From Bacillus methanolicus MGA3 (GTDB lineage Bacteria; Bacillota; Bacilli; Bacillales; Cytobacillaceae): DNA of 64,000 nucleotides. Positions within the stretch are counted from its first letter, which is position 1. Each line of letters begins with the position of its first letter. The translations under genes and the position numbers were made by a program. The DNA is taken from NCBI RefSeq assembly GCF_000724485.1, contig NZ_CP007739.1, positions 1,224,843-1,288,842 of the forward strand, read 5' to 3'. Positions 1 to 11,700 of the stretch are shown here, in pieces. The notes under the pieces are model-generated. The model saw nothing but the letters and a program-made list of their open reading frames with translations, made no database searches and was not told the DNA's origin.

Positions 1-61
1 CACCTTTTTTTAAAGAATTCTTAAAACAAAGTTAACATATAATTAAGGAGGATTACTCATT

Positions 62-943
62 ATGGCAATTACTGCACAAATGGTAAAAGAACTTCGCGAA
101 AAAACTGGCGCCGGCATGATGGATTGTAAAAAAGCCCTTCAAGAAACAAACGGTGATATGGAAAAAGCAATCGATTTTCTTCGTGAAAAAGGGATCGCAA
201 AAGCTGCAAAAAAAGCAGACCGTATTGCTGCTGAAGGTATTACATCTATCAAAGTTGAAGGCAATGAGGCAGTCATTCTTGAAGTGAACTCTGAAACTGA
301 TTTCGTTGCTAAAAACGAAGGCTTCCAAACACTTGTAAAAGAATTGGCTGACCATCTTCTTAAAAATAAACCTGCTACAGTTGAAGAGGCAGCTGAACAA
401 AAAATGGATAACGGTTCAACTGTTGCAGAACATATAAATGCCGCTGTCGCAAAAATCGGTGAGAAAATCACACTTCGCCGCTTTGAAATCAAAACAAAAA
501 CTGACAATGATGCTTTCGGTGCTTACTTGCATATGGGCGGGCGCATCGGTGTTCTAACTGTGTTAGAAGGGACTACTGATGAAGAGGCTGCTAAAGACGT
601 TGCAATGCATATTGCCGCATTAAATCCGAAATACGTTTCTCGCGACCAAGTTTCTCAAGAAGAAGTCGAGCGTGAACGTCAAGTTTTAACACAACAGGCT
701 CTAAATGAAGGAAAACCGGAGAACATCGTTGCAAAAATGGTAGAAGGACGTCTTGGAAAATTTTTCGAAGAAGTCTGTGTTCTTGATCAAGCTTTCGTTA
801 AAAATCCTGACCAAAAAGTACGCCAATTCGTAGAATCAAAAGGCGCAAAAATTCGTGAATTCGTTCGTTACGAAGTTGGAGAAGGCATTGAAAAACGCGA
901 AGAAAACTTCGCAGAAGAAGTTATGAACCAAGTTAAGAAATAA
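62..943 (+). CDS. tsf: Elongation factor Ts
   Basis: Guanine-nucleotide exchange factor that releases GDP from EF-Tu in the cytoplasm. The 293-residue product has the full family length. The N-terminal UBA-like domain carries [12 protein letters not shown] (about 15-26), and the EF-Tu contact motif TDFVAKN lies at 79-85; two core subdomains follow. A strong Shine-Dalgarno AAGGAGG (45-51) precedes the ATG by 10 nt. rpsB would be expected just upstream, outside the window, as in other Bacilli. The short T-run at positions 5-11 may be the tail of an rpsB terminator. A hairpin terminator follows the gene. Identification is secure. Confidence 0.98.
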   Translation: MAITAQMVKELREKTGAGMMDCKKALQETNGDMEKAIDFLREKGIAKAAKKADRIAAEGITSIKVEGNEAVILEVNSETDFVAKNEGFQTLVKELADHLLKNKPATVEEAAEQKMDNGSTVAEHINAAVAKIGEKITLRRFEIKTKTDNDAFGAYLHMGGRIGVLTVLEGTTDEEAAKDVAMHIAALNPKYVSRDQVSQEEVERERQVLTQQALNEGKPENIVAKMVEGRLGKFFEEVCVLDQAFVKNPDQKVRQFVESKGAKIREFVRYEVGEGIEKREENFAEEVMNQVKK

Positions 944-980
944 GCCATTAAGCCAGAATTAAACAAAATGATTTATATTC

Positions 981-1008
981 AGGGAACACTTTGTGTTCCC
1001 TGTTTTTA
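981..1008 (+). terminator. Terminator between tsf and pyrH
   Basis: Perfect 8-bp stem GGGAACAC (982-989) / GTGTTCCC (993-1000) with a 3-nt loop, followed by TGTTTTT. It lies 38 nt after the tsf stop and should separate tsf, at least partly, from pyrH. Confidence 0.8.
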
Positions 1009-1009
1009 A

Positions 1010-1773
<764 letters not shown>

Positions 1774-1774
<1 letters not shown>

Positions 1775-2331
1775 TGCCAAAACAAGTCATTGCAGCTGCC
1801 AAAGAAAAAATGACGAAAGCAATTCAAGCATATACACGCGAAATTGCTAGTATTCGTGCAGGCAGAGCGAGCGCTTCTTTATTGGACAGAGTAACCGTTG
1901 ATTACTATGGAGTGCCTACACCTGTCAATCAATTAGCAGGAATTTCTGTTCCTGAACCTCGCTTGCTTGTCATCCAGCCTTATGATAAATCTATTGTCGG
2001 GGAAATCGAAAAGGCTATCTTAAAATCTGATTTGGGATTAAATCCGACAAGTGACGGTTCCCTTATCCGGATTGCTATTCCGCAGCTCACTGAGGAGCGC
2101 CGCAAAGAGCTTGTAAAGGTTGTGAAAAAAGAATCAGAAGAAGCTAAAGTCGCGATCAGAAACATCCGCCGCGATGCAAATGATGATCTTAAAAAGCTTG
2201 AAAAAGCGGGCGAAATAACAGAAGATGATCTTCGCGGATATTCGGATGATATTCAGAAGCTTACAGATGAACATATTAACAAAATTGATCAAATCACAAA
2301 GGATAAAGAAAAGGAAATTTTGGAAGTATAA
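1774..2331 (+). CDS. frr: Ribosome recycling factor
   Basis: Splits post-termination ribosomes together with EF-G. The 185-residue product has standard family length, with the conserved start [13 protein letters not shown], the RAGRAS segment near residue 28 and the [15 protein letters not shown] region near 105-120. It overlaps pyrH by one base, so the two genes are probably co-transcribed and coupled. A strong palindromic terminator follows immediately. Confidence 0.98.
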
Positions 2332-2336
2332 TGATT

Positions 2337-2363
2337 GCTCGCCGTACGGCGAGCTTTCTTTTT
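2337..2363 (+). terminator. Terminator after frr
   Basis: Perfect 18-nt palindrome GCTCGCCGTACGGCGAGC (2337-2354) followed by TTTCTTTTTC. It ends the pyrH-frr transcript. Confidence 0.85.
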
Positions 2364-2388
2364 CAAAATAGGAAAAGCGATCATTGTT

Positions 2389-2416
2389 GTGAAAAAGCTT
2401 TTGCTTTCACTTTTTC
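2389..2416 (+). terminator. Second hairpin with T-run after frr
   Basis: GTGAAA-aa-GC (2389-2398) can pair with GC-TTTCAC (2403-2410), followed by TTTTTCC. The stem is weaker than the preceding terminator and has a 2-nt bulge; it may act as a back-up terminator. Confidence 0.4.
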
Positions 2417-2450
2417 CTTCATATTTTTTTAGAGATATCTGATTGAATTT

Positions 2451-2460
2451 TTGGTATGAT
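2451..2460 (+). promoter_or_regulatory. Candidate extended -10 promoter for uppS
   Basis: TGGTATGAT (2452-2460) fits an extended -10 element (TGnTATGAT), 94 nt upstream of the uppS start and downstream of the frr terminators. No convincing -35 hexamer is visible at 16-18 nt. Confidence 0.3.
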
Positions 2461-2553
2461 AAGAGCGTGCAGTTTGAAAAAATTTTTACAAATTCTGCAT
2501 TTTCCATATTTTTATCGGAGGCTATGATTAACCTGTTTTGGAGGAGCTGTACT

Positions 2554-3342
2554 ATGTTTAACAAAATAAAGCTTTGGAAGAACCAGAATTCCTCTTCCAA
2601 TCTCCGAGATCGAATAAAAAATATAAAAGAACATCAAGTACCTTCTCATATTGCCATCATTATGGACGGAAACGGCCGCTGGGCAAAAAAAAGAGCATTG
2701 CCAAGAGTAGCAGGCCATCATGAGGGTATGAAGGTCGTTCGTAAAATAACAATGCTGGCTAAACAGTTAGGAATTAAGATTTTAACATTGTACGCATTTT
2801 CAACGGAAAACTGGAAGCGTCCGAAGAACGAAGTCGAATATTTAATGAAGCTGCCTGAAGAGTTTCTGGACACCTTTTTGCCGGAGCTTGTGAAGGAAAA
2901 TGTAAAGGTAAATATGATCGGTTATAAGCATAATCTTCCGGAACATACGTTGAGGGCCATTGAAAAAGCGAGCAATGATACAAAGGAAAACGATGGTCTT
3001 ATATTAAATTTTGCACTCAATTATGGGAGCAGAGCTGAGATTATTGAAGCTGTAAAGAATGTCTTAAAAGATTGCCGAAGTGGAATAATGGATGAAAATG
3101 ACTTGAACGAGGATGTATTTTCCAATTACTTAATGACTTCCGGACTAGAGGATCCCGATCTCCTAATTAGAACAAGCGGTGAAATTCGGCTGAGCAATTT
3201 TATGCTTTGGCAGGTTGCGTATACGGAATTTTGGTTTACGGATGTATTGTGGCCGGATTTTACCGAGGAACATTTAATTGAAGCGATAGAAGTTTTCCAA
3301 AACCGCCAGAGGCGCTTCGGGGGGGGGTTTAATCCTCCTTAA
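2554..3342 (+). CDS. uppS: Undecaprenyl diphosphate synthase (isoprenyl transferase), C-terminus altered by G9 run
   Basis: Condenses isopentenyl diphosphate onto farnesyl diphosphate to make the C55 lipid carrier for peptidoglycan and teichoic acid. ATG 2554 is chosen over the longer in-frame ORF because GGAGGAG (2540-2546) precedes it. Signature MDGNGRWA lies at 37-44 (catalytic Asp38), with FSTENWKRP and TSGEIRLSNF further on. The product is 262 residues. The 3' end contains nine consecutive Gs (3319-3327), giving an RRFGGGFNPP tail. With seven Gs the frame would end RRFGGV-stop, the kind of ending expected for the family. Either a real slippery tract or a homopolymer sequencing error is possible. 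cdsA follows closely. Confidence 0.95.
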   Translation: MFNKIKLWKNQNSSSNLRDRIKNIKEHQVPSHIAIIMDGNGRWAKKRALPRVAGHHEGMKVVRKITMLAKQLGIKILTLYAFSTENWKRPKNEVEYLMKLPEEFLDTFLPELVKENVKVNMIGYKHNLPEHTLRAIEKASNDTKENDGLILNFALNYGSRAEIIEAVKNVLKDCRSGIMDENDLNEDVFSNYLMTSGLEDPDLLIRTSGEIRLSNFMLWQVAYTEFWFTDVLWPDFTEEHLIEAIEVFQNRQRRFGGGFNPP

Positions 3343-3407
3343 ATCGGACAAGCGGGGCTTCCATTTCCTTAAATTTAGACGAAGAATATAAAGGTGTTGA
3401 ATCATTG

Positions 3408-4196
3408 ATGAAGCAAAGAATCATAACAGCAATCACAGCAGCGGCTGTTTTTTTGCCGATTGTTTTTTTTGGAAATATGCCATTTTTAGCTATGATCTAC
3501 TTATTGGCAACGATCAGCTTATATGAGCTGTTGAAGATGCGCAAACTGAAACTATTTTCAGTTCCAGGAATTATCTCTTTGGCTCTTCTTTGGATATTTT
3601 TATTGCCGAATGAGTATTTAAATTTAATTGAAGATCTAAACTATTCCAAGGTAGAAGTTGCGCTATTGGCTGTTTTGCTTTTTCTAACTTATACCGTTGC
3701 GACAAAGAACAAGTTTTCATTTGACGATGTTGCCTTTTCAACCATGTCAATCTTGTATATCGGGATTGGGTTTTATTATTTTATTGAAACGCGCGAAGCG
3801 GGCTTGACATATGTTTTTTATTCATTGTTTATCGTCTGGGCTACAGATTCAGGTGCTTACTTTATTGGACGGGCTATGGGAAAAAACAAGCTTTGGCCGG
3901 AAATCAGCCCGAATAAGACGGTAGAGGGATTTATTGGCGGTATTGTATGTGCCGTTATCGTTGCAGTATTATTTGTGATTTTTACAGATATTGATGCATC
4001 AATTATCGAATTGATGATCATCACTGTCTTTTTGTCTATTTTCGGCCAAATTGGCGATCTTGTTGAATCAGCTTTAAAAAGGCATTATGATGTGAAAGAT
4101 TCCGGCAATATTCTTCCCGGTCATGGCGGCATTTTAGACCGATTTGACAGTCTATTATTTGTTTGGCCGCTTTTGCATTTCTTTCACATGTTGTAA
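3408..4196 (+). CDS. cdsA: Phosphatidate cytidylyltransferase (CDP-diglyceride synthase)
   Basis: Makes CDP-diacylglycerol from phosphatidic acid and CTP at the membrane; this is the substrate for PgsA, encoded later in this window. Multi-spanning hydrophobic protein of 262 residues. The CDP-alcohol signature LKRHYDVKDSGN plus LPGHGGILDRFDS lies near the C-terminus. Start: ATG 3408 (MKQRIIT) is preferred; a TTG directly before it (3405) is possible and changes only one residue. AAAGGTG (3391-3397) is the ribosome-binding site. Lies between uppS and dxr, as in B. subtilis. Confidence 0.96.
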   Translation: MKQRIITAITAAAVFLPIVFFGNMPFLAMIYLLATISLYELLKMRKLKLFSVPGIISLALLWIFLLPNEYLNLIEDLNYSKVEVALLAVLLFLTYTVATKNKFSFDDVAFSTMSILYIGIGFYYFIETREAGLTYVFYSLFIVWATDSGAYFIGRAMGKNKLWPEISPNKTVEGFIGGIVCAVIVAVLFVIFTDIDASIIELMIITVFLSIFGQIGDLVESALKRHYDVKDSGNILPGHGGILDRFDSLLFVWPLLHFFHML

Positions 4197-4245
4197 AAAA
4201 ACCACGTTTTCTTTTGATTGGAATTTTGGATTTAGCAGGAGTTGA

Positions 4246-5394
4246 ATGTATTTGAAGTATGTTAGTTTGTTAGGGGCAACCGGTTCAATTGGTACACAAA
4301 CATTGGACATAATAAAGGAACATCCTGACCAATTTAAGCTTGCGGCAATGTCTGTCGGCAGGAATCTTGATCTCGCTAGAAAAATCATTAGTGAATTTAA
4401 GCCTGAACTTGTTTCAACCCAGGATCAATCTGGTTCAGATATGCTTAGAACAGAATTTCCCGGAATTTTGTTCACTTATGGAGAAGAAGGGTTAACAGAA
4501 GTTGCTGTATTCGATAAAACAAATATTCTTGTAAATGCTGTTATGGGCAGTGTCGGTCTATATCCAACATTGCAGGCAATTGAAGCAGGGAAAACAATTG
4601 CGATTGCGAATAAAGAGACGCTAGTAACTGCGGGTCATCTCGTCATGGAAGCAGCCCGACGGAAAAAAGTAGCACTTCTCCCGATCGACAGTGAACATTC
4701 AGCTATATTCCAGGCTCTTCAAGGAGAAAAAGAAAAAAACATTGAAAAAATTATTTTAACAGCTTCAGGAGGAAGTTTTCGGGACAAAACCCGTGACGAA
4801 CTAATGAATGTTACTGTAGAAGAAGCCCTGAACCATCCTAATTGGTCGATGGGAGCGAAAATTACGATCGATTCAGCAACAATGATGAACAAGGGCCTTG
4901 AAGTGATTGAAGCTCACTGGCTCTTTTCAATGCCATATGACCGAATTCAAGTGCTTTTACATAAGGAAAGTATTATTCATTCAATGGTGGAGTTCCATGA
5001 CAGCAGCATCATTGCCCAGCTTGGAACTCCGGATATGAGGGTGCCGATTCAATTTGCGTTAACATACCCGGACAGACTGCCGCTTACATCTGCCAGCAAG
5101 CTAAATCTTGCACAAATTGGCAAGCTCCATTTTGCTGAGATGGATTTTGACCGTTTTCGCTGTTTAAAGTTTGCATATGAAGCCGGAAAAGCGGGAGGAA
5201 CGATGCCGACAGTCTTAAATGCCGCAAACGAAGAAGCGGTGGCAGCTTTTCTAAAAGGGGAAATTTCCTTCCTGCAAATCGAAGATTTAATCGAAAAAGC
5301 AATCAGCAAGCATCAAATCATTGCACATCCTGATCTTGAAACGATTCAAACAGTTGATAAAGAAACAAGAAGCTTTGTTAAAGGTTTATATTGA
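4246..5394 (+). CDS. dxr: 1-deoxy-D-xylulose 5-phosphate reductoisomerase
   Basis: Second step of the MEP isoprenoid pathway: NADPH-dependent conversion of DXP to MEP, feeding the IPP used by UppS upstream. NADPH-binding LLGATGSIG is at the N-terminus. The substrate-binding segment with SEHSAIFQ and the SGGSFRD loop are present. 382 residues from ATG 4246. The ribosome-binding site AGGAG (4237-4241) is only 4 nt from this ATG, whereas TTG 4252 (giving [14 protein letters not shown]) sits 10 nt away and matches the usual family N-terminus better. The true start may therefore be 4252. Confidence 0.97.
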   Translation: MYLKYVSLLGATGSIGTQTLDIIKEHPDQFKLAAMSVGRNLDLARKIISEFKPELVSTQDQSGSDMLRTEFPGILFTYGEEGLTEVAVFDKTNILVNAVMGSVGLYPTLQAIEAGKTIAIANKETLVTAGHLVMEAARRKKVALLPIDSEHSAIFQALQGEKEKNIEKIILTASGGSFRDKTRDELMNVTVEEALNHPNWSMGAKITIDSATMMNKGLEVIEAHWLFSMPYDRIQVLLHKESIIHSMVEFHDSSIIAQLGTPDMRVPIQFALTYPDRLPLTSASKLNLAQIGKLHFAEMDFDRFRCLKFAYEAGKAGGTMPTVLNAANEEAVAAFLKGEISFLQIEDLIEKAISKHQIIAHPDLETIQTVDKETRSFVKGLY

Positions 5395-5542
5395 CTAGTT
5401 TCACATAGAATGTAATAAAGAGTGCAATCGGACTTGATTCATACTTGGCTTCAAGCAATATATTTGGTACTCTTTAGCCAAGAAATATATTTGATGCAAA
5501 AAACACGAAAAAAATCTGACAGTCTAAAAGGTGGTTATACGT

Positions 5543-6802
5543 TTGAGTACAGTGTTAGCCTTTATTATCATATTTGGCGCCCTTGTTTTTTTTCATGAAT
5601 TAGGACATTTTGTTTTTGCTAAAAGAGCGGGTATTTTATGCCGTGAGTTTGCAATCGGTTTTGGCCCGAAAGTATTTTCCTATAAAAAAGGGGAAACTAC
5701 TTATACGATACGGCTTTTGCCAATAGGCGGATTTGTCCGGATGGCAGGAGAAGACCCTGAAATGGTGGAAATTAAGCCCGGGTACAGAATTGGTTTACTG
5801 TTTGACAAAGCCGAAAAAGTAGACAAAATTATTTTAAATAATAAAGAAAAATATCCTGATGCAAGGATTGTAGAAGTAGAGTATGCAGACATTGAACACG
5901 AACTTGTCATTAAAGGATATGCGGATGATGAAGATGACGTTCTTCGTACGTTTTCTGTCAATCCTGATGCAACAGTCGTAGAAAATGGCGCAGAAACTCA
6001 AATTGCTCCATATAACCGTCAGTTTGCTTCAAAGACACTCGGCCAAAGAGCGATGGCCATATTTGCAGGTCCAATGATGAACTTCATCCTGGCATTTGTG
6101 GTCTTTGTTATTATTGCACTTTTACAGGGAGTACCTTCTATGGAACCTGTTCTTGGAAAATTGACTCCGGATGGTGCTGCCTATGAGGCAGGTTTAAAAG
6201 AAGGAGATAAGGTTGTAAGCATTAATGGTTCAGAAATTTCAACCTGGACAGATGTGGTGGAAATCATTCGCAAAAATCCAGGCGAAGAACTTAACTTTAC
6301 GATTGAACGCAATGGAAAAACAATGGAAATAAAAGTTACACCGAAAGTTCAAGAAGCAGAAGGGAAAAAAATCGGTTTAATTGGGGTTTATAGTCCTGTT
6401 GAAAAATCACCGTTAAAAGCACTCACTTACGGAGCAAAAGAAACATATTTTTGGACAAAAGAGATTTTCGTAATGCTTGGCAAGTTAGTGACAGGGCAGT
6501 TTTCGATTGATTCCCTTTCTGGACCGGTCGGCATTTATGTCTCAACCGATACCGTTGCAAAATCAGGGATTTATTATTTAATGAAATGGGCATCAATTTT
6601 AAGCATAAACCTTGGGATCATGAATTTGCTTCCAATACCGGCCTTAGATGGCGGAAGACTATTGTTTTTTGCTGTTGAAGCTGTCAGGGGGAAACCGATT
6701 GACCGCCAAAAAGAGGGAATGGTTCATTTTATCGGGTTTGCACTGCTTATGCTATTGATGCTCGTAGTAACATGGAACGATATTCAACGCTTTTTTCTTT
6801 AA
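5543..6802 (+). CDS. rasP: Site-2 intramembrane zinc metalloprotease (RseP/RasP)
   Basis: Cleaves membrane-embedded substrates such as anti-sigma factors (RsiW in B. subtilis). HELGH zinc motif at 18-22 within the first membrane helix. A PDZ domain is inferred around 200-280 (GLKEGDKVVSINGSEI). A second catalytic region, NLLPIPALDGGRLL, lies near the C-terminus and supplies the metal-binding Asp. 419 residues. The TTG at 5543 is chosen because AAAGGTGG (5527-5534) has 8-nt spacing; the GTG at 5531 lies inside that site. The upstream gap (5395-5542) contains direct copies of AATATATTT but no clear terminator. Confidence 0.95.
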   Translation: MSTVLAFIIIFGALVFFHELGHFVFAKRAGILCREFAIGFGPKVFSYKKGETTYTIRLLPIGGFVRMAGEDPEMVEIKPGYRIGLLFDKAEKVDKIILNNKEKYPDARIVEVEYADIEHELVIKGYADDEDDVLRTFSVNPDATVVENGAETQIAPYNRQFASKTLGQRAMAIFAGPMMNFILAFVVFVIIALLQGVPSMEPVLGKLTPDGAAYEAGLKEGDKVVSINGSEISTWTDVVEIIRKNPGEELNFTIERNGKTMEIKVTPKVQEAEGKKIGLIGVYSPVEKSPLKALTYGAKETYFWTKEIFVMLGKLVTGQFSIDSLSGPVGIYVSTDTVAKSGIYYLMKWASILSINLGIMNLLPIPALDGGRLLFFAVEAVRGKPIDRQKEGMVHFIGFALLMLLMLVVTWNDIQRFFL

Positions 6803-6830
6803 CTCATAAAAAATTTATACTTTGCTTAAT

Positions 6831-6855
6831 GCCTCCGGCCATCGTGCACGGAGGC
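6831..6855 (+). other. Hairpin in the rasP-proS spacer
   Basis: GCCTCCG (6831-6837) pairs with CGGAGGC (6849-6855) across an 11-nt loop. No T-run follows, so it is more likely an RNA-stability or processing hairpin than a terminator. No T-box features are visible upstream of proS. Confidence 0.45.
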
Positions 6856-6887
6856 CCATTGGGATTTAAATAAATGGGGTGTATGAT

Positions 6888-8591
6888 ATGAAACAGAGTA
6901 TGACGCTAATTCCGACATTAAGAGAAGTACCTGCAGATGCAGAAATAAAAAGCCATCAGCTATTATTAAGAGCCGGTTTTATACGGCAAAATGCCAGCGG
7001 TGTTTACAGCTATTTGCCTTTAGGGCGAAAAGTTCTGCAAAAAATTGAGGAAATTATTCGTGAAGAAATGGATAATGCTGGAGCAGTCGAATTGTTAATG
7101 CCAGCATTGCAGCAAGCGGAACTTTGGCAAGAATCAGGACGTTGGTATACATATGGGCCGGAATTGATGCGGCTAAAAGATCGCCATGAAAGAGAATTCG
7201 CTCTTGGTGCAACACATGAAGAAGTGATTACAAGCCTTGTTCGTGATGAAGTAAAATCTTATAAACGTCTTCCACTCACTCTCTATCAGATTCAAACGAA
7301 GTTTCGTGATGAAAAGCGTCCGCGTTTCGGGCTTTTGCGAGGAAGAGAGTTTGTCATGAAGGATGCCTATTCCTTTCATTCATCAAAGGAAAGCCTTGAC
7401 GAAGTATACGAAAAAATATTCCAAGCATATTCAAATATTTTTAGAAGATGCGGACTTAATTTTCGTGCGGTTATTGCTGATTCAGGAGCTATGGGTGGAA
7501 AAGATACGCATGAGTTTATGGTGTTATCAGATGTTGGAGAAGATACAATTGCTTACTCTGATACTTCGGACTATGCAGCCAACATTGAAATGGCACCTGT
7601 CGTTGTCAAATATGAAAAAGACAATGAGCCAATGAAAGAACTGGAAAAAGTAAAAACAGAAAATCAAAAAACGATAGAAGAAGTATCTGCTTATCTGAAT
7701 GTAGATAAGAAAAAGTGCATTAAATCATTGCTTTTCAAAGTGGATGAATCATATGTGCTCGTTCTCGTTCGCGGTGACCACGAAGTTAATGATATTAAAC
7801 TGAAAAATCTATTTGAAGCAAGTACTGCAGATCTGGTTGATGCTGAAGAAACGAAGAAAATTCTTGGCGTAAGTGTTGGATCAATCGGCCCGATTCATGT
7901 AAACAATGTTGAAATTGTCGCAGACTTTGCGGTTGAAGCGATCACAAACGGTGTATGCGGTGCCAATGAAGAACATTTCCACTACATAAATGTGAACCCT
8001 GGCCGAGATTTTAAAGTGGCACGGTATGCAGACCTCCGGTTTATTCAAGAAGGGGATCCCTCACCGGATGGACAAGGAAAGATTCTTTTTGCGAAAGGAA
8101 TCGAAGTTGGACATGTCTTTAAGCTCGGAACCCGTTACAGTGAAGCGATGAATGCCGTATATTTAGATGAAAACGGCAAATCACAGCCAATGATCATGGG
8201 TTGTTACGGAATAGGAGTTTCTCGGACTTTGGCAGCTGTCGCTGAACAGTTTAACGACGAAAAAGGACTTGTTTGGCCTGCAAATATTGCACCGTTTCAT
8301 GTACATGTTATTGCTGTAAATATGAAGGATGAAGCACAAACTTCACTTGCAGAGGAAATTTACACAGAATTGCAAAGAAATCGTTATGAAGTTTTACTAG
8401 ATGACCGTCATGAAAGACCTGGCGTGAAATTTGCAGATGCAGATCTTATTGGCATTCCTGTCCGAGTTACAGTCGGTAAGAAAGCCAGTGAAGGGATCGT
8501 TGAAGTAAAAGTGCGCAAAACAGGCGAAATGCAAGAGATTCACAAAGATGATTTGTTGCCTGCACTAGCTGACATATTAAAAAATTTATGA
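6888..8591 (+). CDS. proS: Prolyl-tRNA synthetase (bacterial type, with editing insertion)
   Basis: Charges tRNA-Pro with proline. 567 residues, the long bacterial form with the YbaK-like editing insertion between class II motifs 2 and 3 (about 230-390). Motif 2 ([18 protein letters not shown]) and the motif 3 region ([15 protein letters not shown]) are clear. A C-terminal anticodon-binding domain is present. Start ATG 6888 ([15 protein letters not shown]) has GGGGTG (6876-6881) upstream; the GTG at 6879 overlaps that site and is rejected. Lies between rasP and polC, as in B. subtilis. Confidence 0.98.
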   Translation: MKQSMTLIPTLREVPADAEIKSHQLLLRAGFIRQNASGVYSYLPLGRKVLQKIEEIIREEMDNAGAVELLMPALQQAELWQESGRWYTYGPELMRLKDRHEREFALGATHEEVITSLVRDEVKSYKRLPLTLYQIQTKFRDEKRPRFGLLRGREFVMKDAYSFHSSKESLDEVYEKIFQAYSNIFRRCGLNFRAVIADSGAMGGKDTHEFMVLSDVGEDTIAYSDTSDYAANIEMAPVVVKYEKDNEPMKELEKVKTENQKTIEEVSAYLNVDKKKCIKSLLFKVDESYVLVLVRGDHEVNDIKLKNLFEASTADLVDAEETKKILGVSVGSIGPIHVNNVEIVADFAVEAITNGVCGANEEHFHYINVNPGRDFKVARYADLRFIQEGDPSPDGQGKILFAKGIEVGHVFKLGTRYSEAMNAVYLDENGKSQPMIMGCYGIGVSRTLAAVAEQFNDEKGLVWPANIAPFHVHVIAVNMKDEAQTSLAEEIYTELQRNRYEVLLDDRHERPGVKFADADLIGIPVRVTVGKKASEGIVEVKVRKTGEMQEIHKDDLLPALADILKNL

Positions 8592-8596
8592 TGATA

Positions 8597-8685
8597 GAGG
8601 CTGTCTCATAAGGGTCTGACCCCATGTGTATTTATCAATATATATGGGGTCTGACCCTTAGGCTTTTTAGACAGTCTCTTTTTCC
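8597..8685 (+). terminator. Large inverted-repeat terminator after proS (repeat family member 1)
   Basis: Outer arms GAGGCTGTCT and AGACAGTCTC enclose inner arms ATAAGGGTCTGACCCCAT and ATGGGGTCTGACCCTTA, around an AT-rich loop. TTTTTCC follows. The GGGTCTGACCC core is itself nearly palindromic and appears in both arms. Related elements occur at 23271, 36878, 42925 and 52022. Confidence 0.75.
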
Positions 8686-8788
8686 TGAATCATACAGATT
8701 ACCAGCACTGATGGAAGTTTTACTTTGTGTTATAATTACCTATTGAGTCAGATAAAAGGTTTAATTTTGATTGATAGGAGAGAGAAAG

Positions 8789-11700
8789 ATGAGCGATAAA
8801 GCTTCTGGCAAGAAAGAGCGATTCCAACTCTTGCTCCAGCAGCTGCAGTTGACGGAAGACGCGGTTGTACAGCATTTTTATAATGCTGAAATCGAAAAAG
8901 TCACGATTGAAAAGAAAGCCAAAAAGTGGCATTTTTATTTTCAGTTTGAAAAGATTATCCCCTGCAGTGTTTTTCGCCGTTTTACCGCTCAGCTGGATAA
9001 AGCATTCTCACATATTGCCAATATTTCATATTCCATAAAAGTTGCTAATCAAGAGTTTACAGACGAGCTCATCATTGATTATTGGAAAAGCTGTATTCAA
9101 GATATTGACGGGATATCGCCGCCGCTTTTAAAACTGCTAAACGAACAAATTCCAAAGGTTCAAGGAAATAAAATCGTTATACAAGCAAGAAATGAAGCTG
9201 AAGGGCTTGCGATTAAAAAGAAATATGCCGGAATTATCACGAATATTTATCAGTCATTCGGATTTCCCAACCTCACACTAGAAATCGAAATTTCTAGTGA
9301 ATCCTCCAATGAAGAATATAAGCAGTTTCTGCTTGCCAAAGAAAAAGAAGATCAGGAAAGAAATCTTCAAGCTCTCGTTGAAATGCAGAAAAAGGAAGCT
9401 GAAAAAGAAAAGGGAATCGAGTCTGAAAATGGTCCGCTAATGATCGGCTTGACAATTAAAGACGATTCCGATTTTAGAAAACTCGAAGAAATCGTTGAAG
9501 AAGAGCGCAGAGTTGCGATTGAAGGGTATGTGTTTGAGGCGGAAACGAAAGAGCTAAAAAGTGGTAGAACTCTATTAACCTTCAAAATTACGGATTATAC
9601 AAGCTCGATCTTAGTCAAAATGTTTTCCAGGGATAAAGAAGATGCAGAAAAGTTTCAGCGCGTGAAAAAGGGAATGTGGCTGAAAGTCAGGGGCAGTATT
9701 CAAAACGATACATTTGTCAGGGATCTTGTAATGATCGGAAACGATATAAACGAAATTAAACCGATTGAAAGAAAAGACACCGCACCTGAAGGGGAAAAAC
9801 GAGTCGAACTCCATTTGCATACGCCGATGAGCCAAATGGATGCCGTCACATCTGTAAGCACGTTAGTTGCCCAGGCAAAAAAATGGGGGCATAAGGCAAT
9901 TGCCATCACAGACCATGCAGTTGTTCAATCTTTCCCTGAGGCATATGGGGCCGGTAAAAAGAATGATATGAAAATCTTATATGGACTTGAAGCCAATTTA
10001 GTTGATGATGGCGTTCCAATTGCCTATAACAGTGCCCACCGGTTACTCGCAGAAGATACATTTATCGTATTTGACGTCGAAACAACTGGATTATCCGCAG
10101 TATACAACACGATTATCGAGCTGGCTGCAGTGAAAATCCGAAATGGAGAAATTATCGACCGTTTTGAGTCATTTGCAAATCCTCACCATCCACTTTCCGC
10201 AACTACGATTGAATTGACCGGAATAACGGATGATATGGTCAAAAATGCACCAGAAGTGGAAGATGTATTGAAGAGATTCCATTCCTGGGCTGGCGACGGG
10301 GTGTTAGTGGCCCACAATGCATCGTTTGATATTGGATTTTTAAATGCCGGCTATAAAAACATTGGAATCGGAAAGGTTGCCAATCCGGTAATAGATACAT
10401 TGGAATTAGCCAGATTTTTGTATCCTGAATTAAAAAACCATCGATTGAACACGCTGGCAAAAAAATTCGATGTCGAGCTCACTCAGCATCACCGGGCTAT
10501 TTATGACGCGGAAGCAACCGGCTACCTTTTAATTAAAATGCTGAAAAATGCCCATGAAAAAGGGATCATTTACCATGACCAATTAAATGATAAAATGGGA
10601 CAGGGCAATTCGTATCAGCGGGCTCGTCCGTTCCATTGCACTCTTCTTGCGCAAAATGAAACAGGCTTGAAAAACTTGTTTAAACTTGTATCGATTTCCC
10701 ATATTGATTATTTCTATCGAGTGCCCCGAATTCCGAGATCTCAGCTTCAATTGCACCGAGAAGGAATTTTAGTTGGATCCGGTTGTGATAAAGGGGAAGT
10801 ATTTGAAGGCATGATGCAAAAAGCACCGGAAGAGGTTGAAGAGATCGCTCAATTTTATGATTACTTAGAAGTGCACCCAAAAGAAGTGTATGCGCCGCTT
10901 ATTGAAATGGAGCTTGTACGTGATGAAAAAGCGTTAGAAGAAATCATTGCAAATATTGTAAAATTGGGGGATAAGCTAAACATTCCGGTTGTTGCTACAG
11001 GTAATGTCCATTACTTGAACCCACATGATAAAATCTACCGAAAAATTCTCGTCAGTTCACAAGGGGGAGCCAATCCGTTAAACCGTCATCAGCTGCCTGA
11101 TGTTTATTTCCGTACGACAAATGAAATGCTTGACGCCTTTTCATTCTTAGGAGAAGAAAAAGCAAAGGAAATTGTCGTTACAAATACGAATAAGATTGCC
11201 GATCTGATTGAGCCAATTAAACCGATTAAAGATGATCTATATACGCCGAAAATTGAAGGTGCTGATGAAGAGATACGAAGAATGAGCTACGAAATGGCTA
11301 AGAAAATTTACGGCGATCCACTACCTGAAATCGTTGAGGCGCGTCTTGAAAAAGAGTTAAAAAGCATTATCGGCCACGGGTTCGCAGTTATTTATCTAAT
11401 TTCTCATAAACTCGTAAAAAAATCGTTAGATGACGGTTATCTAGTTGGTTCCCGCGGGTCAGTAGGATCATCGCTTGTCGCAACGATGACAGAAATAACG
11501 GAAGTAAATCCGCTGCCTCCTCATTATGTATGTCCGGAATGCAAACATTCCGAATTCTTTAATGACGGTTCGGTAGGATCGGGTTTTGATTTACCGGATA
11601 AAGATTGTCCAAAATGCGGCGCCAAATATAAAAAAGATGGGCACGATATACCGTTTGAAACGTTTCTTGGCTTTAAAGGGGACAAGGTTCCAGATATTGA

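Noticed and set aside
53..507. Minus-strand open frames opposite tsf
   Set aside because: They lie fully inside a secure gene, have no ribosome-binding site and resemble no family; the same applies to the other antisense frames in this window.
6803..6887. Possible T-box leader upstream of proS
   Set aside because: The spacer is only 85 nt, too short for a T-box, and the hairpin lacks a T-box sequence or T-run.
8630..8665. Phage attachment site or transposon end at the repeated GGGTCTGACCC core
   Set aside because: The core recurs inside hairpins right after stop codons with T-runs, and no integrase, transposase or target-site duplication is nearby.
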